Shown here in pieces: positions 9,713 to 18,700 of a DNA stretch of 47,862 bases (positions are counted from its first letter, which is position 1; every line of letters starts with the position of its first letter). Origin of the DNA: Methylobacterium variabile (GTDB lineage: Bacteria > Pseudomonadota > Alphaproteobacteria > Rhizobiales > Beijerinckiaceae); contig NZ_LABY01000019.1 of NCBI RefSeq assembly GCF_001043975.1, positions 1 to 47,862 of the forward strand, in the 5' to 3' direction. The notes under the pieces were generated by a model. The model was given only the letters and a program-made list of their open reading frames with translations. It was not told the origin of the DNA and did not search any database. Made by a program: the position numbers and the translations under genes.

Positions 9713-10645
9713 TCAGACGAGCCAGGCGACCAGCAGCGAGACGGTGACGACCGAGACGAGGTGGGAGATGAGGATCGCCCCCGAGGTCACGCCGGCCTCG
9801 AGCCCGTAGAGCTTGGCCAGGGTGAAGGGCCCCGAGCCGATCGGCAGGGCGCTGAGCAGCACGGCCGCCCGCGCCCACAGGTCCGGCACCGCGAAGACCT
9901 GGTAGACGAGGAACGCCGTCATGGCCGGCTGCAGCACCAGCTTGAGGCCGACCAGCACCGCCATCGGGCGGACATCCGCCAGCACCACCCGCTCCTGCGC
10001 CAGGAAGAGCCCGATGCACACCAGGGCGCAGGGCGAGGCGGCCCCGCCGAGGAGCGCGGCGAAGCGCTCGACCGGTCCCGGCACCGGGATTCCGGCGAGC
10101 CCGACCGCGAGCCCGGCGAGGGGCGCGATCAGCAGCGGGTTGCGCACCAGCGCCAGCACCACCTTGCGGGCGGTGCCGGCCCGCCCTGCCCCCTTCTGCA
10201 GGTCGAGCTCGATCAGCACGATCGCGAACAGGAACAGCACGCAGGCGGTGAACAGCGTCGCGATGATCGCCGCCGGCAGGCTCGCCGGGCCGAAGACCAG
10301 CAGGCAGAGCGGGATGCCCATGAAGCCGACGTTGCTGTACCCGGCATCGAGCCCCTCGATGCAGGCCTGGGCCCCGCGCAGGCCCCGGCCGAGCCCGAGC
10401 ACGAAGGCCGCCGCGAAGGCCGCCGCGATGCCGCCCGCGAAGGCCGCCGCGAACCCGACCTGGGCGACTTGGTCCGGCGTGATCTTCGCCATCGCGCCGA
10501 ACATCAGGGCCGGCAGCGCGAGGTAGATCGCGAACCGGTTCAGGCTGTCGGCCGCCGCCGGCCCGAACAGCGCGGTGCGGCCGGACAGGAACCCCGCCAG
10601 GATCAGGGCGAAGATGGGAAGGACGGCGTTGAGGACGGCCTGCAT
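9713..10645 (-). CDS. AEC-family transporter (auxin efflux carrier type permease)
   Basis: This 310-residue inner-membrane protein has about ten hydrophobic segments, starting directly with LNAVLPIFALILAGFLSG and ending in ISHLVSVVTVSLLVAWLV. The two halves are separated by a short basic loop (QKGAGRAGTARKVV) and contain helix-breaking stretches such as ALPALMFGAMAKI and GYSNVGFMGIPL, typical of AEC permeases. These export or take up small carboxylates such as malonate or malate; the substrate cannot be read from sequence. The ATG at 10645 is preferred over longer upstream starts because it begins exactly at the first membrane helix. Confidence 0.85.
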   Translation of the reverse strand: MQAVLNAVLPIFALILAGFLSGRTALFGPAAADSLNRFAIYLALPALMFGAMAKITPDQVAQVGFAAAFAGGIAAAFAAAFVLGLGRGLRGAQACIEGLDAGYSNVGFMGIPLCLLVFGPASLPAAIIATLFTACVLFLFAIVLIELDLQKGAGRAGTARKVVLALVRNPLLIAPLAGLAVGLAGIPVPGPVERFAALLGGAASPCALVCIGLFLAQERVVLADVRPMAVLVGLKLVLQPAMTAFLVYQVFAVPDLWARAAVLLSALPIGSGPFTLAKLYGLEAGVTSGAILISHLVSVVTVSLLVAWLV

Positions 10646-11014
10646 CGGGGAGGAGCGCCGGGACCGGGCGGAGCGCCGGCGAGAGCCGCTTTGGTTCAGC
10701 TCGACGGGCGGCGCAAGGGTTGAAGCCCTGCACCCCCGGCAGGGCGGCCGGGCGTTGCGGTGGACCGGCAGGGCCGCCTGCCGGCCGCGACGGGCCGAGG
10801 CCGGACGCTGGATCGCCTCCGGAACCTGACGGCGTGCCGCGGGAACGGGACCAGGGCTGGCCGCCCGACCGCGCTGCGGCAGCACCCAGGGTGCGGTCGG
10901 AGCCGTCGCCGCTCGGGCCGGACCCGCACCGGCCACGCTTCATGCATCCAGCGCATGGCTGCCGACGCAGACTCGACGATTGTGCGGTGCGGCAAAGCGT
11001 GGGATACAGGATGC
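10646..11014. other. Divergent intergenic region, no protein gene seen
   Basis: This stretch lies 5' of the minus-strand permease. Open frames cross it but show no domain. It holds the permease promoter, and at its right end a possible plus-strand promoter for the small RNA described next: TTGTGC at 10980-10985 and GATACA at 11003-11008, 17 bases apart. That is only a fair match to the sigma-70 consensus. Confidence 0.4.
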
Positions 11015-11107
11015 ACGCAAGGACGCGATGGCGTCGCGGACTTGCCAGCCCTCTTGGGCGTTTCCTCCCTAGACTTCGGGCCACTCTCGCGAGTGGCCTT
11101 TTTTCTT
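11015..11107 (+). ncRNA. Candidate trans-acting small RNA of about 90 nt
   Basis: Reading the plus strand, a stem (GCAAG and GACGC arms against GCGTC and CTTGC, about 11017-11045) is followed by a small hairpin (GCCC-TCTT-GGGC). Next comes an unpaired pyrimidine stretch TTTCCTCCCTAGACTTC that is complementary to a Shine-Dalgarno, and then a strong intrinsic terminator. No gene precedes the terminator on this strand, so it should end a short transcript. This order of two hairpins, an anti-Shine-Dalgarno stretch and a terminator is that of several alphaproteobacterial small RNAs; I cannot assign a family. The 5' end is inferred from a weak promoter and is approximate. Confidence 0.5.
11079..11107 (+). 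terminator. Rho-independent terminator
   Basis: A perfect eight-base-pair stem (GGCCACTC / GAGTGGCC) with a TCGC loop is followed at once by TTTTTTCTT. It is the clearest intrinsic terminator in the window. It reads left to right, ending the candidate small RNA before the pyruvate oxidase gene. Confidence 0.85.
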
Positions 11108-11368
11108 GGCTCATCGGCAGTTCGGCCCGTTGCTCCGGGCTGATGTTTTCAGGCCTGCGGTTCTCCGGGCCCTGCCGTGGCGACGTCCCGCGCCATTCGC
11201 CGGCGAGCCTCTCGATTCCTGCCATCTCGTCGCTCAGTCCCGTCTGGGCGCCGCGTCCCCTTTCGGGCAAGGTGCCCTAGATCACGCCTCGGGATGAGGC
11301 GCCCCGGAGAGACATCCTTTTCTCGCCCGCTGCGGCCCGGCCGCGGCGAGGCCTCGCAGGAGATTGTC

Positions 11369-13102
11369 ATGACGGGCCGAAACGTTGCCGACCTCTGCAT
11401 CGAGACCCTGGAACACGCCGGCGTCGAGCGCGTCTACGGTGTCGTCGGCGACAGCCTGAACGGGCTCACCGAGGCGATCCGGGCCCGGGGCAAGATCCGC
11501 TGGGTGCATGTGCGCCACGAGGAGGTGGCGGCCTTCGCGGCCTCCGGCGAGGCGCAAGCGACGGGCGGGCTCGCGGTCTGCGCCGGCTCCTGTGGCCCCG
11601 GCCACCTCCACCTCATCAACGGCCTCTACGACGCCCACCGCTCCCGCACGCCGGTGCTGGCGATCGCCGCCCACATCCCCTCGGCCGAGATCGGCACCAA
11701 CTACTTCCAGGCCACCCATCCCGAGGAGCTGTTCCGGGAGTGCAGCCACTATTGCGAGCTGGTCTCGGACCCGGCGCAGCTTCCCTTCGTCCTCGAGATC
11801 GCGATCCGCACGGCGATCGGCAAGGGCGGCGTGTCGGTGGTGGTGATCCCGGGCGACGTCGCCCTGAAGGAGGCGCCCGGGCGGGCGCTCGCCAGCCCGG
11901 CGACGCTGGCGCCGAAGCCCCCGGTCACGGTGCCGCAGGATTCCGAGCTCGACGCCCTGGCGGCGCTCCTCGACGGCGCCGAGAAGGTGACGCTGTTCTG
12001 CGGCCGCGGCTGCGCCGGCGCGCGGGAGGCGGTGATCGGCCTCGCCGAGGCCCTGAAGGCGCCGGTGGTGCATGCGCTCGGCGGCAAGGAGCACGTCGAG
12101 AGCGACAACCCCTACGACGTCGGCATGACCGGGCTGATCGGCTTCTCCTCCGGCTACGCCGCCATGGAGGCCTGCGACGCCCTGCTGCTGCTGGGCACCG
12201 ACTTTCCCTACCGCCAGTTCTACCCCGAGAAGGCGAAGATCGCGCAGGTCGACATCCGGCCGGAGAATCTCGGCCGGCGCTGCCGCCTCGACCTCGGCCT
12301 CGTCGGCGACGTGGGGGCGACCATCGCGGCTCTGCGGCCGCGCCTCAAGGCCCGCGACGATGCGAGCCATCTCGAGCGCTGCCGCAAGCACTACGCGAAG
12401 GCCCGCGAGGGCCTGGACGACCTCGCCACCGGCAAGCCCGGCCGCAAGCCGATCCACCCGCAATACCTGACCCGGCTGGTCAGCGAGGCCGCGGGGCCCG
12501 ACGCCGTGTTCACCGCCGATGTCGGCACGCCCACCATCTGGGCGGCGCGCTACCTGACCATGACCCCGGGCCGGAGGCTGATCGGCTCCTGGGCGCACGG
12601 CTCGATGGCTAACGCCATGGCGCACGCCATCGGGCTGCAGGCCTCGCAACCGGGCCGGCAGGTGATCGCGCTCGCCGGCGACGGCGGCTTCACCATGCTG
12701 ATGGGCGATCTCCTGACCCTGGTGCAGGAGAAGCTGCCGGTGAAGGTGGTGGTGTTCAACAACGGCACCCTCGGCTTCGTCGAGATGGAGATGAAGGCCG
12801 CCGGCTACCTCGACACCGGCGTGGCGCTCCAGAACCCCGACTTCTCGGCCATCGCCCGCGCCGCCGGCCTGCACGGCCGCCGGGTCGAGGATCCGGGCGA
12901 GCTGGAGGGGGCTCTCGCCGAGATGCTGGCGCATGACGGGCCGGCCCTCCTCGACGTGGTCACGAACCGCCAGGAACTCGCGATGCCGCCCCGCCTCCAG
13001 GCCGAGCAGCTGAAGGGCTTCAGCCTCTACGTGATGCGGGCGGTGATGAACGGACGCGGCGACGAGATCGTCGATCTGGCCAAGTCGAACCTGATCCGGT
13101 GA
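11369..13102 (+). CDS. poxB: Thiamine-diphosphate-dependent pyruvate oxidase/dehydrogenase (quinone), PoxB type
   Basis: This 577-residue protein belongs to the acetolactate synthase/pyruvate oxidase family. It has the catalytic glutamate in [10 protein letters not shown] (Glu51), the pyrophosphate motif beginning [15 protein letters not shown] near residue 437 and ending VVVFNN, and a central FAD-domain-like region. The N-terminus ([16 protein letters not shown]) and the C-terminal region ([20 protein letters not shown]) are those of PoxB rather than acetolactate synthase. PoxB converts pyruvate to acetate and carbon dioxide, passing electrons to quinone at the membrane. The ATG at 11369 follows AGGAG. 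The last codons are part of a 17-base tandem repeat. Confidence 0.88.
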   Translation: MTGRNVADLCIETLEHAGVERVYGVVGDSLNGLTEAIRARGKIRWVHVRHEEVAAFAASGEAQATGGLAVCAGSCGPGHLHLINGLYDAHRSRTPVLAIAAHIPSAEIGTNYFQATHPEELFRECSHYCELVSDPAQLPFVLEIAIRTAIGKGGVSVVVIPGDVALKEAPGRALASPATLAPKPPVTVPQDSELDALAALLDGAEKVTLFCGRGCAGAREAVIGLAEALKAPVVHALGGKEHVESDNPYDVGMTGLIGFSSGYAAMEACDALLLLGTDFPYRQFYPEKAKIAQVDIRPENLGRRCRLDLGLVGDVGATIAALRPRLKARDDASHLERCRKHYAKAREGLDDLATGKPGRKPIHPQYLTRLVSEAAGPDAVFTADVGTPTIWAARYLTMTPGRRLIGSWAHGSMANAMAHAIGLQASQPGRQVIALAGDGGFTMLMGDLLTLVQEKLPVKVVVFNNGTLGFVEMEMKAAGYLDTGVALQNPDFSAIARAAGLHGRRVEDPGELEGALAEMLAHDGPALLDVVTNRQELAMPPRLQAEQLKGFSLYVMRAVMNGRGDEIVDLAKSNLIR

Positions 13103-13133
13103 CGAACCTGATCCGGTGACGAACCTGATCCGG
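13087..13133 (+). repeat. 17-bp direct tandem repeat spanning the poxB stop codon
   Basis: The unit GAACCTGATCCGGTGAC occurs at 13087-13103 and 13104-13120, then again for 13 bases at 13121-13133, about 2.8 copies without a mismatch. The first copy encodes the last residues NLIR and the stop of the upstream gene; the further copies are untranslated. It looks like a recent slippage duplication. Confidence 0.95.
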
Positions 13134-13440
13134 CCCTGAGCAGACTTGCGTTAGCCTGCCCACGACACCGACAGTGGCGGTCGGCTGTATCGGAGAGGCG
13201 AACGCCTCCTCGTCAGCCCTCCGCCCTGTCCGGGCCCGGACCGGGCCTGCACGACTGAAACGTAGTGGAAGGAGATCTGGGAAAGGGCGGAGAGCTCAGG
13301 ACGGACCGGCTGTCCGGCAGCCTCCGGTCACCGACGTATGCCGTGGGGCGGGCCAACACTTCGCCCGCTCATGGGCTTGATATGACGCAGGATTGCTTCG
13401 CAGGACCGGCAATCGCTTCTGCGAAGCCTGCTCGGGGCGG
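13134..13440. other. Convergent intergenic region with small inverted repeats, no gene seen
   Basis: This 307-base gap lies between converging genes. It contains three short hairpins: GAGGCG/CGCCTC (13195-13208), GGCCCG/CGGGCC (13233-13247), and a nine-base inverted repeat GCTTCGCAG/CTGCGAAGC (13395-13403 and 13419-13427). None has a T-tract. Any of them could terminate transcription weakly; no coding sequence is evident. Confidence 0.5.
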
Positions 13441-15270
13441 CTACCCGCCGACCGGCCGCGTCGCCGCGATCAGCCACGCGCGGGTCTCCGGGTCGACCAG
13501 GCCCGCCAGCGCCTCGCGCACCCGGGCGTGGTAGGCGTCGAGCCAGGCCGCCTCCGCCGGGGTGAGCAGTTCCGGCGCCACCAGGGCGAGGTCGATCGGG
13601 GCGAGGGTCAGGGTCTCGAAGCCGAGCATCGGGCGCTCGCCGCCGGCGACCTCCCGCGGCTCGACCAGGACCAGGTTCTCGATCCGGATGCCGAAGGCGC
13701 GCGCCTTGTAGTAGCCGGGCTCGTTCGAGACGATCATCCCGGGCTGCAGCGCCACCGTCCCGGTCTTGGCGATGCGCTGCGGCCCCTCGTGCACCGACAG
13801 GAAGGCGCCGACGCCGTGCCCGGTGCCGTGGTCGAAGTCGAGGCCGGCCTCCCAGAGCGGGCGGCGGGCGAAGGCGTCGATCTGCGCCCCCGTGGTGCCG
13901 CGGGGAAACACCGCCGTGGCGATGGCGATGTGGCCCTTCAGCACGCGGGTGAAGCGGTCGCGCATCTCCGGGCTCGGCGTGCCGACCGCCACCGTGCGGG
14001 TGATGTCGGTGGTGCCGTCGCCGTACTGCGCCCCGGAATCGATCAGGAACAGCTCGCCCGGCTGCACCCGGCGGTCGGTGTCGCGGGTGACGCGGTAATG
14101 CACGATGGCGCCGTTCGGCCCGGACCCCGAGATCGTCGGGAAGGCGATCTCGCGCAAGTCGTTGGCCTTGGCCCGGAACCCTTCGAGCCGCACCACGGCG
14201 TCGATCTCCGACACCGCGCCGCCGGGGGCCTCGCGGGCGAGCCAGGCGAGGAAGCGGGTCACCGCGGCGCCGTCGCGCAGGTGCGCGGCGCGGGCACCGG
14301 CGATCTCGGCCTCGTTCTTGACCGCCTTCATGGCGGTGATCGGGTCCGGCCCGACATCGACCGCGCCGCCTGCCGTCTCGATCCGCTCCTTGAGCGCCAC
14401 GGCGCCGGTCGCCGCGTCGAGGCGCACCCGCGCCTTGGCGCTCCCGAGCGCCTCGAGGGCGGCGGGCAGGGAGGCCGGCTCGTCGCGGTCGGCGAGCCCC
14501 TCGAGCGCGGTCGCCGCCTCCGGCGTGACCTTCTCGGGATCGAGGAAGAGGCGCGGCCGGCCCTCCCGCGGGATCACCGCGTAGCCGAGCGGCAGGGGCG
14601 TGTGCGCCACGTCGCCTCCGCGCAGGTTGAAGGCCCAGGCGAGGTTGTGCGGGTCCGACACCACCAGGGCGTCGAGGCGCGCCTTCGTCAGCGCCTCGCG
14701 CACCCGCCCGAGCTTCGCCGCCGCGGCCTCGCCCGCCAGGGTCTCCGGGTGGAGCACCACCGGCGCCCGCGGGGCGGCGGGGCGGTCGATCCAGACCAGA
14801 TCCACGAGGTTCAGCGGCGTCGGCGCGAGGCGCCCGCCCGCGGCCTTGGCGGCGCGATCGAGCCGGGTGAGCCCGTCCGGCGTGTGCAGCCAGGGATCGT
14901 AGGCGAGGACCCCGCCGGCCGGCAGGTTCGCCTCGATCCAGGCCTCGACGCTGGTCTCGGCCAGCGGCACCGGGGTGATCACGCCGGTGTCGACCTGCTC
15001 GGCGGCCTGGAGGGTGTAGCGCCCGTCGACCACCAGGGCGGCCCGGTCGGCGAGCACGATCGCCGTGCCGGCCGACCCCGTGAACCCGGTGAGCCAGGCC
15101 AGCCGCTCGGCGTTCGGGGGGACGTATTCCGACTGATGCTCGTCGGCCCGCGGCACCACGAAGCCGGCGAAGCCCCGCTGGGCCATCGCGGCCCGGAGGG
15201 CGGCGACGCGGGCCGCGCCCTCCCGGTGGCTGGGATCCTCGAAGCTCTGGAAGCGGGCGGTCTGGCTCAT
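13441..15270 (-). CDS. Xaa-Pro aminopeptidase (aminopeptidase P family, M24)
   Basis: This dinuclear-metal peptidase removes an N-terminal residue preceding proline. The 609-residue product is the long three-domain form: two creatinase-like N-terminal domains (residues about 15-310) and a C-terminal pita-bread domain. Metal ligands are visible as SGAQYGDGTTDITRT (two Asp), GTGHGVGAFL (His), SNEPGYY (Glu) and RIENLVLVE (Glu). The ATG at 15270 (MSQTARFQSF) is chosen over a start 36 bases upstream because the family begins here. The next gene upstream on the same strand ends 50 bases away. It is probably cytoplasmic, since no signal peptide is seen. Confidence 0.93.
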   Translation of the reverse strand: MSQTARFQSFEDPSHREGAARVAALRAAMAQRGFAGFVVPRADEHQSEYVPPNAERLAWLTGFTGSAGTAIVLADRAALVVDGRYTLQAAEQVDTGVITPVPLAETSVEAWIEANLPAGGVLAYDPWLHTPDGLTRLDRAAKAAGGRLAPTPLNLVDLVWIDRPAAPRAPVVLHPETLAGEAAAAKLGRVREALTKARLDALVVSDPHNLAWAFNLRGGDVAHTPLPLGYAVIPREGRPRLFLDPEKVTPEAATALEGLADRDEPASLPAALEALGSAKARVRLDAATGAVALKERIETAGGAVDVGPDPITAMKAVKNEAEIAGARAAHLRDGAAVTRFLAWLAREAPGGAVSEIDAVVRLEGFRAKANDLREIAFPTISGSGPNGAIVHYRVTRDTDRRVQPGELFLIDSGAQYGDGTTDITRTVAVGTPSPEMRDRFTRVLKGHIAIATAVFPRGTTGAQIDAFARRPLWEAGLDFDHGTGHGVGAFLSVHEGPQRIAKTGTVALQPGMIVSNEPGYYKARAFGIRIENLVLVEPREVAGGERPMLGFETLTLAPIDLALVAPELLTPAEAAWLDAYHARVREALAGLVDPETRAWLIAATRPVGG

Positions 15271-15319
15271 GCCCCCTGGGGTACGACGCCGCGTGCGGGG
15301 CGGCAACTGCCGCCGGTCC

Positions 15320-16474
15320 TCAGTACAACGGCTGCAGCCGCACGTTCGGCACCGCGAACGGGCCGACGACCACCCGCCCGCCGGCGAGCCGCACGGTGGG
15401 CAGCACCTTGAGCGGCGGCTCGCCGGGGCGGTCCGGCGCGTCCGGCCCGGCCTGTCCCGGCGCCGGCTCCTTGCGGCGCCCGCCGAGGAACTGGCCGACG
15501 ATGTTGCCGATGAGCGCCGCGCCGTCGCCGCCGAGGCGCGCGCCGAGCTGCTCGCTGATCAGCGGGGCGATCACCTGCTCGAGCCCGGCGGTGCGCACGT
15601 CGAGCTGGCCCGCCGGCCGGTGCTGCTCGTCGAGGGACAGGACGCCCTGCGCCCGCAGGCGGCGGCTGCCCTTCTCGGCGGCGAGGCTCGCGAGCTCCAC
15701 CGTGCCGCCGGCGGCGCGCCAGCGCTCCAGCTCCTGGGCCAGCGTGCGGGTGCGGAAGCCCGCGGCCCGGGTCACCGTGGCGTCGAGCGCGATGCCGGCG
15801 GGCTCGGAGCCGCCGAGCACCGGATCGAGGACCGGCACCGCCGCCCGCATCACCCGGGCGCTCAGGTCGACGGCGCCGTCGCCGGCGAAGCGGCCCGGCG
15901 TCGGCCGGGCGTGCAGCTCGAGGTGGTCGGCGGAGAAATCGATCGGCGAGGGATCGGCGCCGGTGACGGCGCCCTTCAGCCGGTCCACCACCAGGGAGGC
16001 GCGCTGGAAGCCGTCGCCCGTCGCGTGCAGGCTCGCCTCCAGCTGGCCCCAGGTCACGTCGGCGGAGAGCCCGTCCTGCTGCACCCGGAACGGTCCGGTC
16101 GCCTCCAGGATCACGTGGCGCGGCTGATAGACCTGCGCCACCGCCACCACCGGGCCCACCGTGAAGCGCACGTCGGAGCGGGCGAAGCTCAGCGAGGTGC
16201 AGCGCAGCTCGAAGCGGAACGGGTAGCCGGTGAGCGAGCGGTCGGCGCAGGTCCATTGCCGGCCGGCCTGCGCCTCGCGGTTAAGCCAGCCGTCGATCTC
16301 GCCCTCGGCCCGGCCGCGGAGCCAGAACCAGCCCGCCGTCCAGGCGAGCGCCAGCAGCGCGAGGAGCACGAACGGCGCGAACAGGCCGAGGCGCAGGCCC
16401 GGCCCGCGGCCCGCCCCACCCGCCGTCGGCGGCGTCCCGTCCGTCGGCCCACCATTCGTCGGCCTGTCAGTCAT
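15320..16474 (-). CDS. DUF2125 domain-containing protein
   Basis: This 384-residue protein is a typical alphaproteobacterial DUF2125 member. After a Gly/Pro-rich cytoplasmic start it has one membrane helix (about residues 26-48, FAPFVLLALLALAWTAGWFW), then WLNREAQAGRQWTCADRSLT, the GYPFRFELRC motif characteristic of the family, and long beta-rich sequence with ADVTWGQLEASLHA and ARPTPGRFAGDGAVDL. It should be anchored in the inner membrane with a periplasmic body. Function is unknown. The ATG at 16474 is preferred to an earlier in-frame ATG because that longer N-terminus is Arg-rich and unlike the family. Confidence 0.85.
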   Translation of the reverse strand: MTDRPTNGGPTDGTPPTAGGAGRGPGLRLGLFAPFVLLALLALAWTAGWFWLRGRAEGEIDGWLNREAQAGRQWTCADRSLTGYPFRFELRCTSLSFARSDVRFTVGPVVAVAQVYQPRHVILEATGPFRVQQDGLSADVTWGQLEASLHATGDGFQRASLVVDRLKGAVTGADPSPIDFSADHLELHARPTPGRFAGDGAVDLSARVMRAAVPVLDPVLGGSEPAGIALDATVTRAAGFRTRTLAQELERWRAAGGTVELASLAAEKGSRRLRAQGVLSLDEQHRPAGQLDVRTAGLEQVIAPLISEQLGARLGGDGAALIGNIVGQFLGGRRKEPAPGQAGPDAPDRPGEPPLKVLPTVRLAGGRVVVGPFAVPNVRLQPLY

Positions 16475-16607
16475 CGGCGCGATCCCGGCTCTGCGGCGGC
16501 CCGACCTGGACCGTCCGGATTGAACCGCGTCCCCGTAGCTGCTACCGGCCGCGCCCGGCAAGGGAGGCACGCTCACGAGGTCGTGCCGGAACCGTCTTGC
16601 CGGGAGG

Positions 16608-17168
16608 ATGCGGGGGCGCGAGGCGATGGGGACGGCGGATCCGTCGGATCTCTGGGTGTTCGGCTACGGCTCGCTGATGTGGCGGCCGGGCTTCCCCTTC
16701 GTGGAACGCGGCCCGGGCCGCCTGCGCGGCTATCACCGCTCGCTCTGCGTGCTCTCGCACGTCCACCGCGGCACGCCGGAGCGGCCGGGCCTGGTGCTCG
16801 GGCTCGACCGGGGCGGATCCTGCCGCGGCATGGCCTTCCGGGTGGCGGCGGACGACGCCCCGGCCACCCTCGCCTACCTGCGCGAGCGCGAGCAGGTCAC
16901 GGCGGTCTACGTCGAGCGGGTCCTCGGCGTGACCCTCGACGACGGACGCCGCACCGAGGCCGTGACCTACCTCGTCGACCGGCGCCACCCGCAATATGCC
17001 GGCCGCCTGCCGGAGCCCGAGCTGGTGCGGCTGGTGCGCCAGGGCCTCGGCCGGTCCGGCGCCAACCCGGACTACGTCCGCCACACCCACGACCAGCTCG
17101 TCGCCATGGGCATTCCCGACCCGGTGCTGGCCCGCCTCGCCGCGGCCTGCGCGATACCGAGCCCCTGA
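16608..17168 (+). CDS. chaC: Gamma-glutamylcyclotransferase, ChaC family
   Basis: ChaC-type enzymes cleave glutathione to 5-oxoproline and Cys-Gly in the cytoplasm. The sequence has the substrate loop VFGYGSLMWRPGF near residue 17, followed by the conserved RGYHRSLCVLSHVHRGTPER and GLVLGLDRGGSCRGMAFRV. The catalytic glutamate is in LREREQVTAVY, and LVDRRHPQYAGRL and GPNPDYV-like sequence (GANPDYVRHTHDQL) follow. Length (186 residues) is normal. The ATG at 16608 sits directly against GGGAGG; the ATG at 16626 (MGTADPSDLW) is equally plausible. Identification is firm, the start is not. Confidence 0.9.
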   Translation: MRGREAMGTADPSDLWVFGYGSLMWRPGFPFVERGPGRLRGYHRSLCVLSHVHRGTPERPGLVLGLDRGGSCRGMAFRVAADDAPATLAYLREREQVTAVYVERVLGVTLDDGRRTEAVTYLVDRRHPQYAGRLPEPELVRLVRQGLGRSGANPDYVRHTHDQLVAMGIPDPVLARLAAACAIPSP

Positions 17169-17321
17169 GGACCACCATTCCTTCGCGGCACCTTCGCCTC
17201 CCGCGATGGCGCTGCGGGACGGGAGCCCAACCGCGGCGTTGCGATCATTTCCGGTTCAGGTGCGTTAGTCCGTCTGGGCCCTGACAGACCCGAACGGGCA
17301 AGCCGGAGCGTCTCCGCGTTG

Positions 17322-18593
17322 ATGAATCCCACGACCCATCTCACCCTGATCAACGTCTTCGTCGGCGACATCCAGGGTGGGCTCGGCCCCTTCCTCGGCA
17401 CCTGGCTGGCGCAGGCCGCGCAGTGGGGGCCGAGCCAGGTCGGCCTCGTCACCACGATCGTCGGCTTCGCCACCCTGGCCTTGAGCGGGCCGCTCGGGGC
17501 CCTGGTCGACCGGGCCGGCCGGCCCCGGATGCTGATCGCCGGCGCCTGCGCGATGATCCTCGTCGGCACCCTGCTGCTGCTGCCTGCCCGCGCCTTCATG
17601 GCGGTGCTGGCGGCGCAGTTCGTCGCCGCCGTCGGCGGCACCCTGGTGGTCCCGGCGGTGACGGCGCTGACCCTCGGCATGGTCGGCAAGCAGGCCTTCC
17701 CGAAGCAGCAGGGCCGCAACCAGGCCTGGAACCATGTCGGCATCCTGGCCGCCGCCCTGGCGATCAGCTTCGGCACGCCCTACACCGGCCCGAGCATCGC
17801 CTTCTGGGTGCTGGGGGGCCTGTCCGCCTGCGCCATCGTGGCCGCCGTGACGACGCCGAAGAAGGCCTGGAACGGCCGGCGCGCCGTCGGCTGGAAGGAG
17901 GACGACCCGGACGACAAGCCGGAGCGCTCCGCGATCCTGAAGGTCCTGTCCGACCGGCGCCTGCTGATCCTCTCGGCGGCGCTCGCCCTGTTCAACCTCG
18001 CCAACGGCTCGATGCTGAGCCTGCTCGGCCAGAAGCTGGTGGCGGCCGGCCAGGACGGCACCGGCTGGACCGCCCGCTACGTCATCGTCGCCCAGGCGGT
18101 GATGATCCCGGTGGCCCTGTTCGCCGGCTCGCTCGCCGACCGGCGCGGCCGGCGCCAGCTCCTGCTCGTCGCCTGCGCGGTGCTGCCGGCGCGCGCCCTG
18201 CTCTCGGCCTTCCTGTCCGACCCGTACTGGCTCGTCCTCGCCGAGGTGCTGGACGGCGTCGCCTCGGGGGTGATCGGCGTGGCGGTGCCGGTGGTGGTGG
18301 CCGACCTCACCTGGGGCTCGGGCCGCACCCAGACGGCGCTCGGCACCGTCGCGGCGGTGCAGGGCGTCGGCGGCGCCCTGTCGGGCTGGGTCGGCGGGCT
18401 GCTCGCGCTCCATCTCGGCTGGACCTGGGCCTTTCTGGCGCTCGCGATCCCGGCCGGCCTCGCCCTCCTGATGGCTTTGTGGCTGGAGGAGACCTGCGCC
18501 CCCGGCGGCCAGGACGGCGCCGGTGCGGCCTGCGGCGAGGCCGCGCCGGCGGAGCCGCGCGAGCGGCCGGTTGGCGCCCCGGCGGGCCCCTGA
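17322..18593 (+). CDS. MFS transporter
   Basis: This 423-residue inner-membrane protein has about twelve hydrophobic segments with a central cytoplasmic loop (about residues 178-210, NGRRAVGWKEDDPDDKPERS). The MFS loop 2-3 motif appears as GPLGALVDRAGRPRMLI, and the matching motif in the second half as GSLADRRGRRQLLL. The alanine- and proline-rich C-terminus is cytoplasmic. Such proteins are drug or small-solute transporters; the substrate is not evident. The ATG at 17322 is used; an adjacent upstream TTG adds one residue. It stands alone between ChaC and the stress protein. Confidence 0.88.
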   Translation: MNPTTHLTLINVFVGDIQGGLGPFLGTWLAQAAQWGPSQVGLVTTIVGFATLALSGPLGALVDRAGRPRMLIAGACAMILVGTLLLLPARAFMAVLAAQFVAAVGGTLVVPAVTALTLGMVGKQAFPKQQGRNQAWNHVGILAAALAISFGTPYTGPSIAFWVLGGLSACAIVAAVTTPKKAWNGRRAVGWKEDDPDDKPERSAILKVLSDRRLLILSAALALFNLANGSMLSLLGQKLVAAGQDGTGWTARYVIVAQAVMIPVALFAGSLADRRGRRQLLLVACAVLPARALLSAFLSDPYWLVLAEVLDGVASGVIGVAVPVVVADLTWGSGRTQTALGTVAAVQGVGGALSGWVGGLLALHLGWTWAFLALAIPAGLALLMALWLEETCAPGGQDGAGAACGEAAPAEPRERPVGAPAGP

Positions 18594-18700
18594 GGACCGG
18601 GGACACTGCGCCGTCGGGTCAGCCCCCCACTGGACAGGCCGGACGGCGCCGTGATGCTATTGCGGCCCTCGCCCGAGGCCTCTGAGTTGAGTGCGCCGCC

